Of a stretch of DNA of 64,000 nucleotides, positions 35,327-47,700 are shown one piece after another; the stretch's first letter is position 1; each line of letters opens with the position of its first letter. The position numbers and the translations under genes are program-made. This stretch comes from Schistosoma haematobium (taxonomy: Eukaryota > Platyhelminthes > Trematoda > Strigeidida > Schistosomatidae): the NCBI RefSeq assembly GCF_000699445.3, contig NC_067196.1:38708616-38772615 (forward strand). The letters run 5' to 3'. The notes beneath the pieces were generated by a model. The model did not search any database, was not told where the DNA came from, and was given only the letters and a program-made list of their open reading frames with translations.

Positions 35327-35673
35327 CAGTCATAATTAACTACCATGAACAATACACTTTTTGATCCTGTCGTTTTTTATAATTTAAATCATTTTCGACA
35401 ATTTTTACATCAGCGGAAACTTGCTTTCATAATTTACTTTGGAATTCACTCCACCAAATAGGTGCAGTTGTTGTCCCTTCCCAAATTTAGTTTTGATTAC
35501 CAATTCAGTATGTGCATCCATGTGGGCATAATAGCGGTTATTCTCCATAGATATCATTTGTGAATTGCCGCTGTTCTTTCCAAAACCTGCATTTATTTTT
35601 GTCAAGGTGTGATTTTCCCAGTGAATTAAGATGAGTTGGACCGCTTTTTGGTATTTGGAAAAAGCTTGTATTG

Positions 35674-35679
35674 AATAAA
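35674..35679 (+). terminator. DDX3 polyadenylation signal
   Basis: AATAAA 348 bp after the DDX3 stop codon, and only about 40 bp before the photolyase stop on the other strand. A nearer alternative was not found. Confidence 0.5.
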
Positions 35680-35703
35680 AAACTAGATTTAAAAATATGG
35701 ATT

Positions 35704-35709
35704 TTTATT
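35704..35709 (-). terminator. Photolyase polyadenylation signal candidate
   Basis: AATAAA on the minus strand 10 bp after the photolyase stop. Another lies near 35593. Use of either one makes the two convergent transcripts meet or overlap. Confidence 0.4.
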
Positions 35710-35718
35710 TGTATATAA

Positions 35719-38700
35719 CTACTTGGGGTATCGCGCTACAAACGTAGGTACTGAGAACTTTCCTAAACATCCTTTATAGGTCATGCATCTGATTTTTCCA
35801 AAAACGGGCCTTTCCGCCCAACCTTGATCATGCACACCGCATATGGACCACATAACACCTGGAACACAGAATATAACAACAAACTATTCAAGTCTTACCA
35901 ACAAACCCATTCGGGTCGGAACCGTCCAGTGCATAACGGTCGTTGAGATAAAGTGCCAACTTGAGAGCGGCCGACGGACCGGATCCATGCCACTCCAATA
36001 TTTTCTTAGCCCAGTACATACGTAGAAACCCATGAAGTTTGCCTGACCGTACTAGCTGACGCTGTGCTGCATTCCATAGATCGTCTTTAGTTTCAGCTGC
36101 AATCATGATTTCTTCGCTATATGAAGGGTTGCGCTTGTCATGAGCATGTTGCGCGAGAGTGTCTTGAGCCCACTTCCACGCTCCTAGTAATAAAAAAGCC
36201 GTTTGGTCATTTAGTGCTTGTTAAGTACAGTTGCACCATATACTTGACTGGATATAGGGCATTTAGTCTGCTTTAGAAATTAAAAGTGTTTTTGCGTTAA
36301 ATCTGCTTTGTCCTTGTTGACACAGTCTTAGTCAAAATACCAATCCTCCCAACCCACCTTATACTATCATTGGTCACGTGTAACAATCATATAGCGATGG
36401 GGGAAAATTGCTGTGTCATATACTGATTTTGCTTACCAAACAGATGCATCATATGCTAATGTATGTAATGACTGTAAGCAGTAATAGTTATGAAATTTGC
36501 ATCTAGAAAGCTACGTGGTCTACCTGAGTTTTTCTCAAGAGTCAAACAGATTGTGAGCATTGCTCCCCAGTTTCTTTCAGATCAACTAAAGATTAAGTAT
36601 ACACTTCAAGACACTAGGTTTTTTAGCACGAATACACTAGCGTTTCTTATTTTACTGTGCAAGCAGGCACGTGGTTAAGGGTTTTTGATTGTCAGCATGG
36701 CTGGAAATAATATTTATTTTGACAGCCGTACTGATTACACTCACCTTCAATTGAATCATATTTCGGGTTGTAATAACAGAAATTATCCGAGAGTTCCCTT
36801 CGAATAAAGGCTTCCTCCACGAAGGCATCTACGGAATCCTTGTACTTATGGCGCCAAAGTTTTACCTCCATGATCGCTCGTTGTGGTGCAATTTGACCTG
36901 ATTTAACAAAGTATAGAAATATAGTTAGCAACAGACTTTCCAAATACGCTTGCAATCAGCTGAAAAAATGTGGTCAGGGAATCTACGGCTTCTGCAAACC
37001 TGTATTACAAGCAAACAGAGTGATGCCCTTCCCTAAAGTAAAGAGCAGTTAAAGAAATACTGAGCTTCAATCACGAAGATTCAAGTGCCATAATTTCACA
37101 TCATATACAAACGGGATGCGGTTTTAAGAAAAAAGGTAGCTTGGCGAGACTCATGAACGAACCAATCAGATTTACAATAACAGATCTTGGATGTTAGAGC
37201 GCAATTCATTCACTCATTGGGCTAAATACTATTTCGGTATTATAGTTGATGCAAATTTGTGGTGAAAATCCTAAGCATAATTCCTAACCCAAACCATGAA
37301 CTGTAAATCATAATTTTAGCGTTGCTCAAAGGTTGTCCATAAATTATAGTCTCACCAGTTGCCTACTTGTATGGTTTACGTCAAAGGTGCAGCGGATGCT
37401 CGTAAGGACAATCCGTCCATTGAGATGCGATTTACTGTCAAGTTTTTAACAGAAAATTTTAATTCACCTTATATACTAGTCCTAAAATGTGCAGGTTAAT
37501 AAAATTAGTTGAGTATGAAAACACGAAGTCTCCAAATGGTTACAGTATTCTGAATAGCGGAGCCAAAGGCCTGATTTTGAAAATTCATTTCCATAAATAT
37601 TTCTGAATAATTGAATCATTGTACCATCTAGGAAGTTAGTGATGTCTATCATCAAGTTATTCGACACTAACTAAAATAGTTTATCCACTTCTGAGAAACT
37701 GCTTCACGAAACGTAGCCCAGCCTAAGTAAAAACAAAACACATATCCATTTAATCTGAAAGCCTAAAGATATCGATAAAACTGAAATCATTGGTAGAAGA
37801 GTCCGCGTAACTATCTAAAGTGTGTACTTCCAACAGTACGTAACTTCTGTGGTGGTGAAGTATGCTAAGTGTGTGTCTTCGACGAACATCATCTTGGTGA
37901 GTCAAAATTGCACTGAAATACAATGGCGCATATTCATCATAATAGGAATTGTGACAAATCAAATAACAATTACCATAATGAAACCATGGTGACAAGTCGC
38001 TCAAACAATTTTTCGTGGGGTCGTTACGGCAATCAGCGTATTTAGACAGTTTTTCATAGATAAACGTGTGTAACGTTGTAAGACCTCCACTAGTTCCTGG
38101 GATTGCCCAATCAATTGGTTTAACTGATGAATCGACCGAAAATTTTGATGTCCAATAATTCCAATCTATTGGCTGTATAGGAAAGGGCAGATTACACATG
38201 AAAATGAAATAATTTCGAAGCAAAATCTTAGATATCTCAAAAATGATTATAGACAGTACTTTGAATTCTGATTAAAGCTTGCACACATTAGGATGATTTG
38301 CTGTCATCTTCAAAAACCATAAAAACCAACATCATTCATGATCTATATGTACTGGGCTTCTCTTTTTCACGTTCTTTGTTTTAAGAAGTGGCAACCACCT
38401 TTGGTGATACATGTTGCAGTAACAGATACAAAAAATACTCCGCCTGTAGCTCTTCTGGAGTTACTGGCGGTCCCAAGCCCGGGTAAAGGAGGAGGGTTGG
38501 GCATGGGGTTAGCGACCCCATCCCGTAGAAAACTAACTCGCTAAAAAAACGCTTACCAGAAAAAATAATTCAAACCATTTAAACTCTGCCCTTCATTTAC
38601 AAGAACTATGACGCCTCATGATGAAAGCCGAGTTCCTTCGGAAGCCACGAGGCCGATGCCCCTTCTAACAACCAGAGCAACAATTTTAATAGGTACATGG

Positions 38701-41700
38701 AACGTACGGACAATGTAAGAGACCGGGAAGGCTAGTCAAATAGTAACGGAAATGAGGATATACAACTTGGCAGTACTGGGAATCAGCGGAACCCATGTCA
38801 ATCCACCAAACGACGGAAGAAATCAGGATGCCCATCAGACAAATCAAGAGCGGGAAAGCAGCAGGACACGACAACATACCACCTGAAGCACTGAGGTCAG
38901 ACATCGAAGCAACCACAAGCATGCTTTATCTTCTATTCAAAAAGATTTGGGAGGAGGAACAAGTGCCGATGGACTGGAAAGAAGGACACCTCGTCAAGAT
39001 TCCAAAGAAAGGAGATCTGAGCAAATGTGAAAACTACAGAGTCATTACACTACTGTCGGTACCAGGGAAAGTCTTTAACAGAGTGTTGCTGAACCGGATG
39101 AAAGACGCATAGACGCCCAACTTCGAGATCAACAAGCTGGATTCTGTAAGGATCAGTCGTGCACAGACCAAACTGCGACACTACGGATCATCGTCGAACA
39201 ATCAGTTGAGTGGAACTCATCACTGTACATCAACTTCATTGATTATGAAAAAGCATTTGACAGTGTAGATAGGAGGACTTCATAGAAACTTTTTCGACAC
39301 TATGGAGTTCATGAGAAGATTGTCAACATTATCCGGAACTCATACGACGGACTACAGTGCAAGGTTGGGCATGGAGGACATCTGACAGACATATTCCAAG
39401 TAAGGACCCGAGTCAGACAAGGCTGTCTACTCTTCCCCTTCCTCTTTCTTCTGGTGGTCGACTGGATTATGAAGACCTCGACATCTGAGGGAAAACGCGG
39501 AATACAATGGACAGCTCAGAATCGATTAGACGATTTGGACTTCGCAGATGACCTAGCCCTCCTATCGCAGCAGTTTCTGCATCAGTAGGTCTCAAAATAC
39601 ACAAAGGGAAAACCAAGGTCCTCAAATACAACACGGAGAACAGCAATCCAATCACTCTTGATGGCGAAACTCTGGAAGATGTGGAATCTTTCACGTACCT
39701 GGGAAGCATCATAAATAATGATAATCGAATGCAGACGTAAAGGCGAGGATTGGCAAAGCAAGGGCCGTATTCCTCCATTTGAAGAACATATGGAACTCAA
39801 AACAACTTTCAACCAATATCAAAGTGAGAATCTTCAATACCAACGTCAAGACTGTTCTAGTGTACGGAGCTGGAACTTGGAGAACTACAACAACCACCAA
39901 TCAAGAAGGTACAAGTATCTATAAATAGCTGTCTACGCAAGATACTCAACATCCATTGGCCGGATACCATCAGCAACAGCCTTTTGTGGGAGAGAACAAA
40001 CCAACTTCCAGCTGAAGAAGAAATTAGGAAAAGACGATGGAAATGGATAGGACATACATTGCGCAAATCATCAAACTGCATCACGAGACAAGCCCTAACT
40101 TGGAATCCTGAAGGGAAGCGGAAAAGAGGAAGGCCAAAGAACACGTTACGTCAGGAAATAGGAGCAGATATGGAAAGGATTGCCCAGGACAGGGTTGGTC
40201 GGAGAATGCTAGTGAGCGGCCTATGCTCCTTCATGAGGAGTAAGAGGTGTAAGTAAGTAAGTAATTTAGTTTAACTGAAGGAGGCAATATACATTGCCTT
40301 TTTCCTGTTCGTGAGAAGAACTGAAATATACAGAAAATAGGCTTTTTACTCTGTGGATACCCATAAAATTATCACTTAAACTAGTGTCTACAGGTTGCAA
40401 TTTGACTGTCTTTCGTAAACATAGTGGATAATTTAAGTTGGATCTTTTTGATGTCAAGGAAAAAAAGCACTACGTGTATTGTAATTTACAGACAAGATGT
40501 TATTTGAAATTACTGTTTTCCTATAGACAAGTAATCTCTGGTCTAATGAACATAATAGTAAGTTACAAAACTGGATAACCGGTTTTCCTTTTAATAAAAT
40601 TCATCACGGTAATTTCAGAACGATTTACTTTACTACGAAAGATTGTCTAGCTTAGTGCAGAACAATATTTCTAAAGAAATATTGAACAATGTGTGTCTTT
40701 ACCTACAAATCTCTGCAAAAACTACTTTTGAAGCAACCGAGGTTGAGAAGATATTGGAATATTCAAGAGATTCGTATCAAATTTAAACCGTTAGGTTAAG
40801 ACACATTGACCAATTTATAGCATATACTCTATCATGATTTTCATATTGGTTAAGACTGGAAACAATTATTATTATTACTTTACATTGTTCTGCTAAATGT
40901 GACGGGTAATTTGTAGCTAGTGTACATCACATGAAAAACTATGACTGTATGTACTTGATAATCATGTTTCATTCAATCCACGTTGATGTAATGAAATAGT
41001 AGTCTTTATTTTAAAATGTGTTTTGTTATACAGTAGACAATCAATTCACTTAGTCATTAAGATTTCTATATTTTATCATATCAAGTATAAGTGAACACTT
41101 GGATTCCTTAATTATGTGATTAGCATTTGATAAATAGATATAATGTTTCATTTGAGTTTGATATCAAGTTTTTATTACATTTTCATCAGAAAATGAGGTA
41201 AACAACTGAATAAGTAAAAATAATACTTAGATACTTACTGATAAGCTTGATTGATGACAATAGGGATGTTTAGTCAATGGTGGAAACTCGGTCATTAAGT
41301 TATTTGCTTTTTGATGTAATTTAGGTCTAATTGTACGAGCCGCATATTCTAAGTGATCTGATGCATGCCAAACAGGAACAACATTATGTGCATCAACCTT
41401 ATAGAAAAAAACACGACAAGGTTTCAGAAAAAAAGCATCAAAATGAATTATTACGTGACAGCATCAAAAACTAATTATATATATACTACCCATAGTGAGT
41501 GTAGAACGACGGTTCTGCCAGTCTTGTAAAAATACTTTGAACTTAGAAGGTGCAAAGCACATAACATACCTACGGACACTATTTGCCAACTGATTAAGTG
41601 TGGATTGCGTGGCTTGGGTATTATCGCACAATAAGACAATATCATCCGCATACTCAAGGTCGAGAAGTCTTTCTCCATACAACGGATCCACACCGCCACT

Positions 41701-44700
41701 ATTTACATCCATCAGAGCTGTTTTCAGAACATCGTCGATAGAAAAGTTGAAGAGGAATGGTGAGATTGCGTAACCCTCTCTAACCTCACTGCTTCAATGG
41801 AACAATGCAGAGAGGTGGTTGTATACCCTCACTCTACCTGAGGTGTTTGTATATAGGGCCTTTAGGATGTTAATGAACTTCTCAGGCACACCCTTCTTCA
41901 GTAGACAATCCCAGAGAACAGTCCTATCCAACAAATAGAAAGTAGCCCTGATGTCAAGAAACACTACGATTTTTGGCCTATGATAAGTACGACGGTGTTC
42001 TAACATTCGGCGAGATTCTTTCAATTGATAAGGGCAATCTTTTTTCAAGATATAAGTTTAAGAGCCCAAATTTCAAATGCTCAACTCTAAAAAAGTATAC
42101 AATCGGTTAATGAATCAGAAAAGCAACATCTTATAAAAAAAACTTGATTCGATATACATTTCAATTAACTGTGAACAAGATCATGTTCATAATAGGAATA
42201 AACAATCCTATGGAGTGAAACAAACTTATTTTAAAACTGTTAATACGCGCAAAAACTATTGGAAAATACTCCTTGGTGTACAAAAGCTAGACGATGTGAA
42301 TAGATACATTTTAAAAACCGAATGGTCACCGATAAAAATCAAGTAAAAGTAAATATAATAATGAAACATAAAAGAAAAATTACAGAATGAATAGGAATAG
42401 TAAGGATATGCATTAAAAGAAAAAAACAGATACATGGAAGTACAATGTTTAAGGGTGGTAATATTATAACAGCATAGGTTGGTTGGTTAAGAGTTGACTC
42501 CAAACAACCAAGCATATGCCGAAACAGTATTGTTCAAGTATTCATTCACTTCCTTATTTTGTATAGGCGTTATATTTCCTTAAGGCACGAAAATATTACT
42601 GGAAACTTGGTATTGGTAATGGTACCGAGGTTCTCTTAAATCCCCAACAAAGATAAATAATTTGTAAGTGTTTGCATCTTCCCGTTGATATCAAGGACTG
42701 GAATTGATTAGTCATATTTGGCATATGCGCATAATACTAGATATTCACAAGTATTCTAGTAGGTAGCAGTGAGATCTAGGATGCTCACTTCGTCCGATCT
42801 GAGATCAGTCGATTGATTGTCCCTACAATATCGAGGCGATCCATTCAGGGTGCATATATGTCGAGTAACTGATCACAGTCCTTAATATTAACGGGAAGAT
42901 GCAAACACCCACATGTTCATTTCATCCCCGTTGCACAGGCTATTCGCTATCTGGACTCAGGAACACAGTAGATGAAGCGCCCGGCAGTTGAAACGAAAAG
43001 TACTAGATTCGATTGCTATACACGACAAAATCTGCATCATGAATCCTACTGTTAGATACCATCCAAATTTACTAATAGACAAATTATGATATAAGTTAAA
43101 CCATTCTATTGGTGTTTGACAAAGATGCTTAATAATTTCTTTGAACGCAAATTAATGAACAGTTGGTGCGAAATCCGATAACTTTGATCTGCTGGAGAAA
43201 AACATCCAACTAACTATTCTGTTCAACTCACTGAAACTGTAATACGCGAACATTTTCAACTGTCCATATCAATAATGGCCAAGTAATGATACTATATCAA
43301 CACACTTTGTCAACACGACAAATTAAGAGCATTTTAGACATTTCTAAATATTGAAATCACGAACCAACGTAAGTTAGACAATCATTAAAAACCTGTAATC
43401 ACTGGACGACTGTTTCGTTCTAGCACGGGACTTTTTAGCATTGTGCATCCAGGACTGTCACTAAATAATGAAAGATGGTGACGCAAGATCGTGAATTGTT
43501 TGAAGTTAGACCTGTACACCATTGGATCTCGATTCCGTGGTTAAGGGTTTAAGCACTCGCACAAGAGACCAGAAGTCTTTGGTTTGATTCTCAATGACGG
43601 CTTCCTGGATGCACAATACTGAAAATTCCCGTACTGGGACGAAACACACGTTCAGTGACTCCAGGTTTTTATTGATAGTCTGACTTAGATCGGTTAGTGA
43701 TTTCAAGAAAATTCTACAATCTCAAACTGATAATACCCATACATGTTGTCGAACATAGTAATCTTACTGTGTGAGAATATGACATCTCAACATTTTGTAT
43801 CTACGTGGAAGTAAACACATTAAAGGCCTGAAAATACGACAAACTAACGTTACATTGAAAAAAACACAGACTTTTACTATGCTTACTTTGTACCATTATT
43901 CCAATTAGGTTACATGAAATGATCTTTTATAAGGACGGAATTTATCGCTTCGATTATTACTTCACTTAACAAGAATGTAGAATGTATATATGGAAGAATA
44001 TGGACGATAAATATTCGTGAACTTCCTACTAACAATCAATGGAATTACAATTGTACATGTTTATTATATACTCTTTGCAACAGTATGACATTAAACAACT
44101 CCACAAATCATATAGAAATAAAGAAAGGACCAAATACTTATTTACTCCAAATCATTGTTGAAAAAGAAAATAAACCTGTTTTAATAGCTTTTTGAATCAA
44201 GTGAACTAGAGGAAAAGTATTGTAGTTAAATACTTTTGAATAGGATTTATTGAGTCTATTTTGTTTTAATTGGAATTGGCAGGAATTCATGAATGCCATC
44301 AAAAACATTATGTATAATATTTATCAAATAGAGGCTACTAATGAAAATTTTTGTATTATTGTGACAATATTATTTTCAATTTACTCATATATCAATTTGT
44401 TTAGCTATTGGATTAAATGTTGCATAAAAGTGTGTGGAAAATTCTGTCATATTTTTCTTTTATAAAATATAAATGATAAACTGACACTTAATGAAATGAA
44501 GTGACTAACAAAAAAATATTGGTAAATTGCTTAATTTAAGCGGTGAAGAATTCATTCATCGGTTTAGTGTATGTAGTAGTGAACAAATGTCACATTATTA
44601 TTCAGTGGATAGGTCTAGAGGATTTAAATAGAGGGAATACACTTTAAGTGTTGTATGATTATAATGATAATAAGGAGCTAATAGGATCCTTTAGACTACG

Positions 44701-47700
44701 ACTGTAAAAATGTGATTCCCAGTCAGAGCTGTTATCTAAACATGGAGGTAATGTGTAGATTCAATTTGCCGTATTTTATATCAGTCAGCGATAAAGGAAA
44801 GTAAGAACATGAGAGCATGAAATGCATCAACTGAAACGGTAGACAAAGACAGATAGTGGCTAGCAGTGGAATCCAAGATGTGCGTTTCGTCGTATTTGGG
44901 ACTCGTCATCTGGATGTACCTGCATCCGAGAGTTGATGTTCACTCAGGGACTCGAAGATACAAACAAACAATACCAAGTGAATGCGACAGTAGACGTCTA
45001 ATTGATATGTGGTTGATGATAATGATTGGTTGTTTGCTTTGTCAGACTAGTAGATAGTCTGACAGGTGTTAGATAAGTTGTATGTTCTCCCACGCTTATT
45101 ATTGTTGGGATTTTTGTCGGTTTTCGATGTGGAAATATACTTACGTCCTAGTCAGGCTATTCACATGTTCTTGATCTGAGTTGTGTTGATGTCCTGTAGG
45201 ATACACACTGGAAGGGTATTTAGTGTAGATATTCGTCTAAGGCAAATTAGCGTTTCATTCGTGTAGACGAGGAAAACCGAACGTTCTAACACTAATAATG
45301 AGATACAATTTTAAGAAAAACTAATGAAATTGAAAAGTAAAAATTAAGAATGATAGAGAAGGGACGAAACTGTTCCACTGCTACCTACTTCGTACCAAGT
45401 CACTTAATCCCTTCAATCAAAGACTTCTAATACGACACAGACAACGGTCAGAAAGTCTATATATTCCGAAATGACTTAGATTGGGAATCGATGAAATATA
45501 CTTGTGTCATGCCTTGATCTATCTACTCATAGCTTAAGTTCAAGTTACTCTTTGTTATCCAGTATTGTACGTCATGGTAGATAGCAACTAGACAGAACAA
45601 GTGATATTTATATGAAGTGTATTAAAAACTGTGTCAATTCCAAATCATCAACTAACAAAAGCTTAAACAATATGAGTATTTAGTATTCAAAGGAGCATAT
45701 GATCTTCAGATATCATTATTGATATAGATTAAATAATTCTAAACAATTACAATCTTCCATTAGGCAATCAATATGCGCAAATATATGCATGCATAACACA
45801 TGACCTAGTTGAGCATATAAATACAAGAACATTTTTTAATGAGTGGTTCTATGATAAATATTGCGGTAATCAATAAAATTGGTAAACATTTCCTGAACAC
45901 TCCCAATTCACTTTGAAACTATGTGTTAAAGATATTTCATCGCTACTCAATAAATACACTTGTAGAATAGTAGATTATCTGTATATTGTAAATTAGATGC
46001 AATCAAATGTTAGTAAAATTATAAAACTGGTAAAATATATACGAACAGTTGTAAGACGCGTTTGACTTGAAACTACTGAATGTTAAGTCTCAAATTCACT
46101 TTACCTACCTTAATTTGGGCAGCTGTATCTAGGAATATCATTAGCTTTCACACAAAGTATGACGAAGTCTAATATGCATATATACAATAGTGTTTTTGTC
46201 TACTCGATTCACACTATTAATAGCCCTTAAACCTTTTGCTACGGGATTGTAAATTATATATATATATATAATAGAGATAAATTAATGTCTCTATAAACAT
46301 TGACGCTTTCCTCATGCACTCCAGAATGTTACCAGTCAGTCAGTCAGTAACAACGTAGAACTTCGTACGTACGTACATCAGTTCGAGTTGCCATACCACA
46401 TGAGCACAGAGATGCAGTTGTCGATTCAAATTCCATAGTGGTAGAGGTAGTAAGAGCATAAACAGTAATCAATAGTATTAGCTATCTGAGTACATTAATG
46501 AACAACATTCACTTGACTTGTCTACTATTAAACTTTCCAACGGATTTATAAGGAATATAAATAATTCAAAATGTATCATGTAAATTTAATAGCGATTCAC
46601 ACTGACTTTGTAAGAAATGAATGAATGCTACAACTTACCAGCTATTCACAGCAGTTATGTATCTGACTTTCAATTACATTCCTAGTATTCAGATTAGAGA
46701 TACTAAACAGCTATTCAGACTGAAAGCAAGAGTATTCGAACCTTCAGAATGATAGTTGAGAGCCGAATGTTGTAATTACTATGAAACCAGACAACGGTGG
46801 GATTATTTACGGACGAACTGATCAGATTCAAGAGGGAACTCTCAGATTTCGGCGTGAAATTCACTCACTCGAATGACGACACAGAATTTTCGGCATTATA
46901 GTTGATGCAGTTTGGTAATGAAAACACTAACTCTACTTTTCAACCCTAACTTCTAACACTAAATTCTAATCCTAATCACTCACACTAACTTATACCCTCT
47001 TTTGTCCATAGGTAGTTGGAATTTCTTAAAATCGCTTTCGTGTCGCTCAAAGCTCGACCGTAAATTAGTGTCATCCAAATAACGACTAAACTACTGGTTC
47101 CTGACTCATTTTTTCAACAGAACAGAGTTAAACTACATTTTTTGAATACTTTACTCCTTTGGAAAACAAAAAGATAATTTATTATCTTTTGTCAAATATT
47201 CGGAATTATTGATTAAACTAATCACCTACAAGCTAACATGTAGAAACCATTGAAATACAAAAGGTTACATATTTTCAAGAATATGATTGAAGATTATGAC
47301 CAATAAAAACTTTACAATGAATATAAATTTATGAAATATGAAGAGTTCTTCCTACCAGAAGTTGAGATATGCTGTAAAAATAAATAAAAAAAGGGGTTGG
47401 AATCTCTATTTCATTACAACTGATGAGATTTTTCAGTTCTAAACAAAGAACGAACTGATTCGGCTACAAGCCTAAATGCCTCAGTGAAATTCGGTCGAAA
47501 GGTCTTAAATGTTAAACTCTAAGCCATGAACAATTAGAAATTTTAAGTTCAATCCACGGACTGTTTACTAAAGCACAATTTTAGGTAAAAAGTACACTTG
47601 CTCACTTCTCCAAGACCTAAAAAATATTTTTTCATTGGCATCAACTTTTAAAAAGGAATTACTCCCAGCTTCTAATTTCCATTTTTATACAAAGATGTTC

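Larger units (their letters stand above)
38440..40262 (+). mobile_element. SR2-like (RTE) LINE with internal deletion, in photolyase intron 4
   Basis: The 5' UTR and first endonuclease residues ([20 protein letters not shown]) run directly into the RT N-terminus at about 38795, so most of the endonuclease is missing. RT segments are [88 protein letters not shown] and a C-terminal zinc-finger-like basic region ([20 protein letters not shown]). The element ends in GTAAGTAAGTAAGTAA, the short tandem tail typical of RTE elements. It is antisense to the photolyase gene. Confidence 0.8.

Noticed and set aside
46930..46995. Telomere-like CCTAAC/CTAACC runs
   Set aside because: Too degenerate and embedded in a dispersed repeat also found at 37140; no TTAGGG array.
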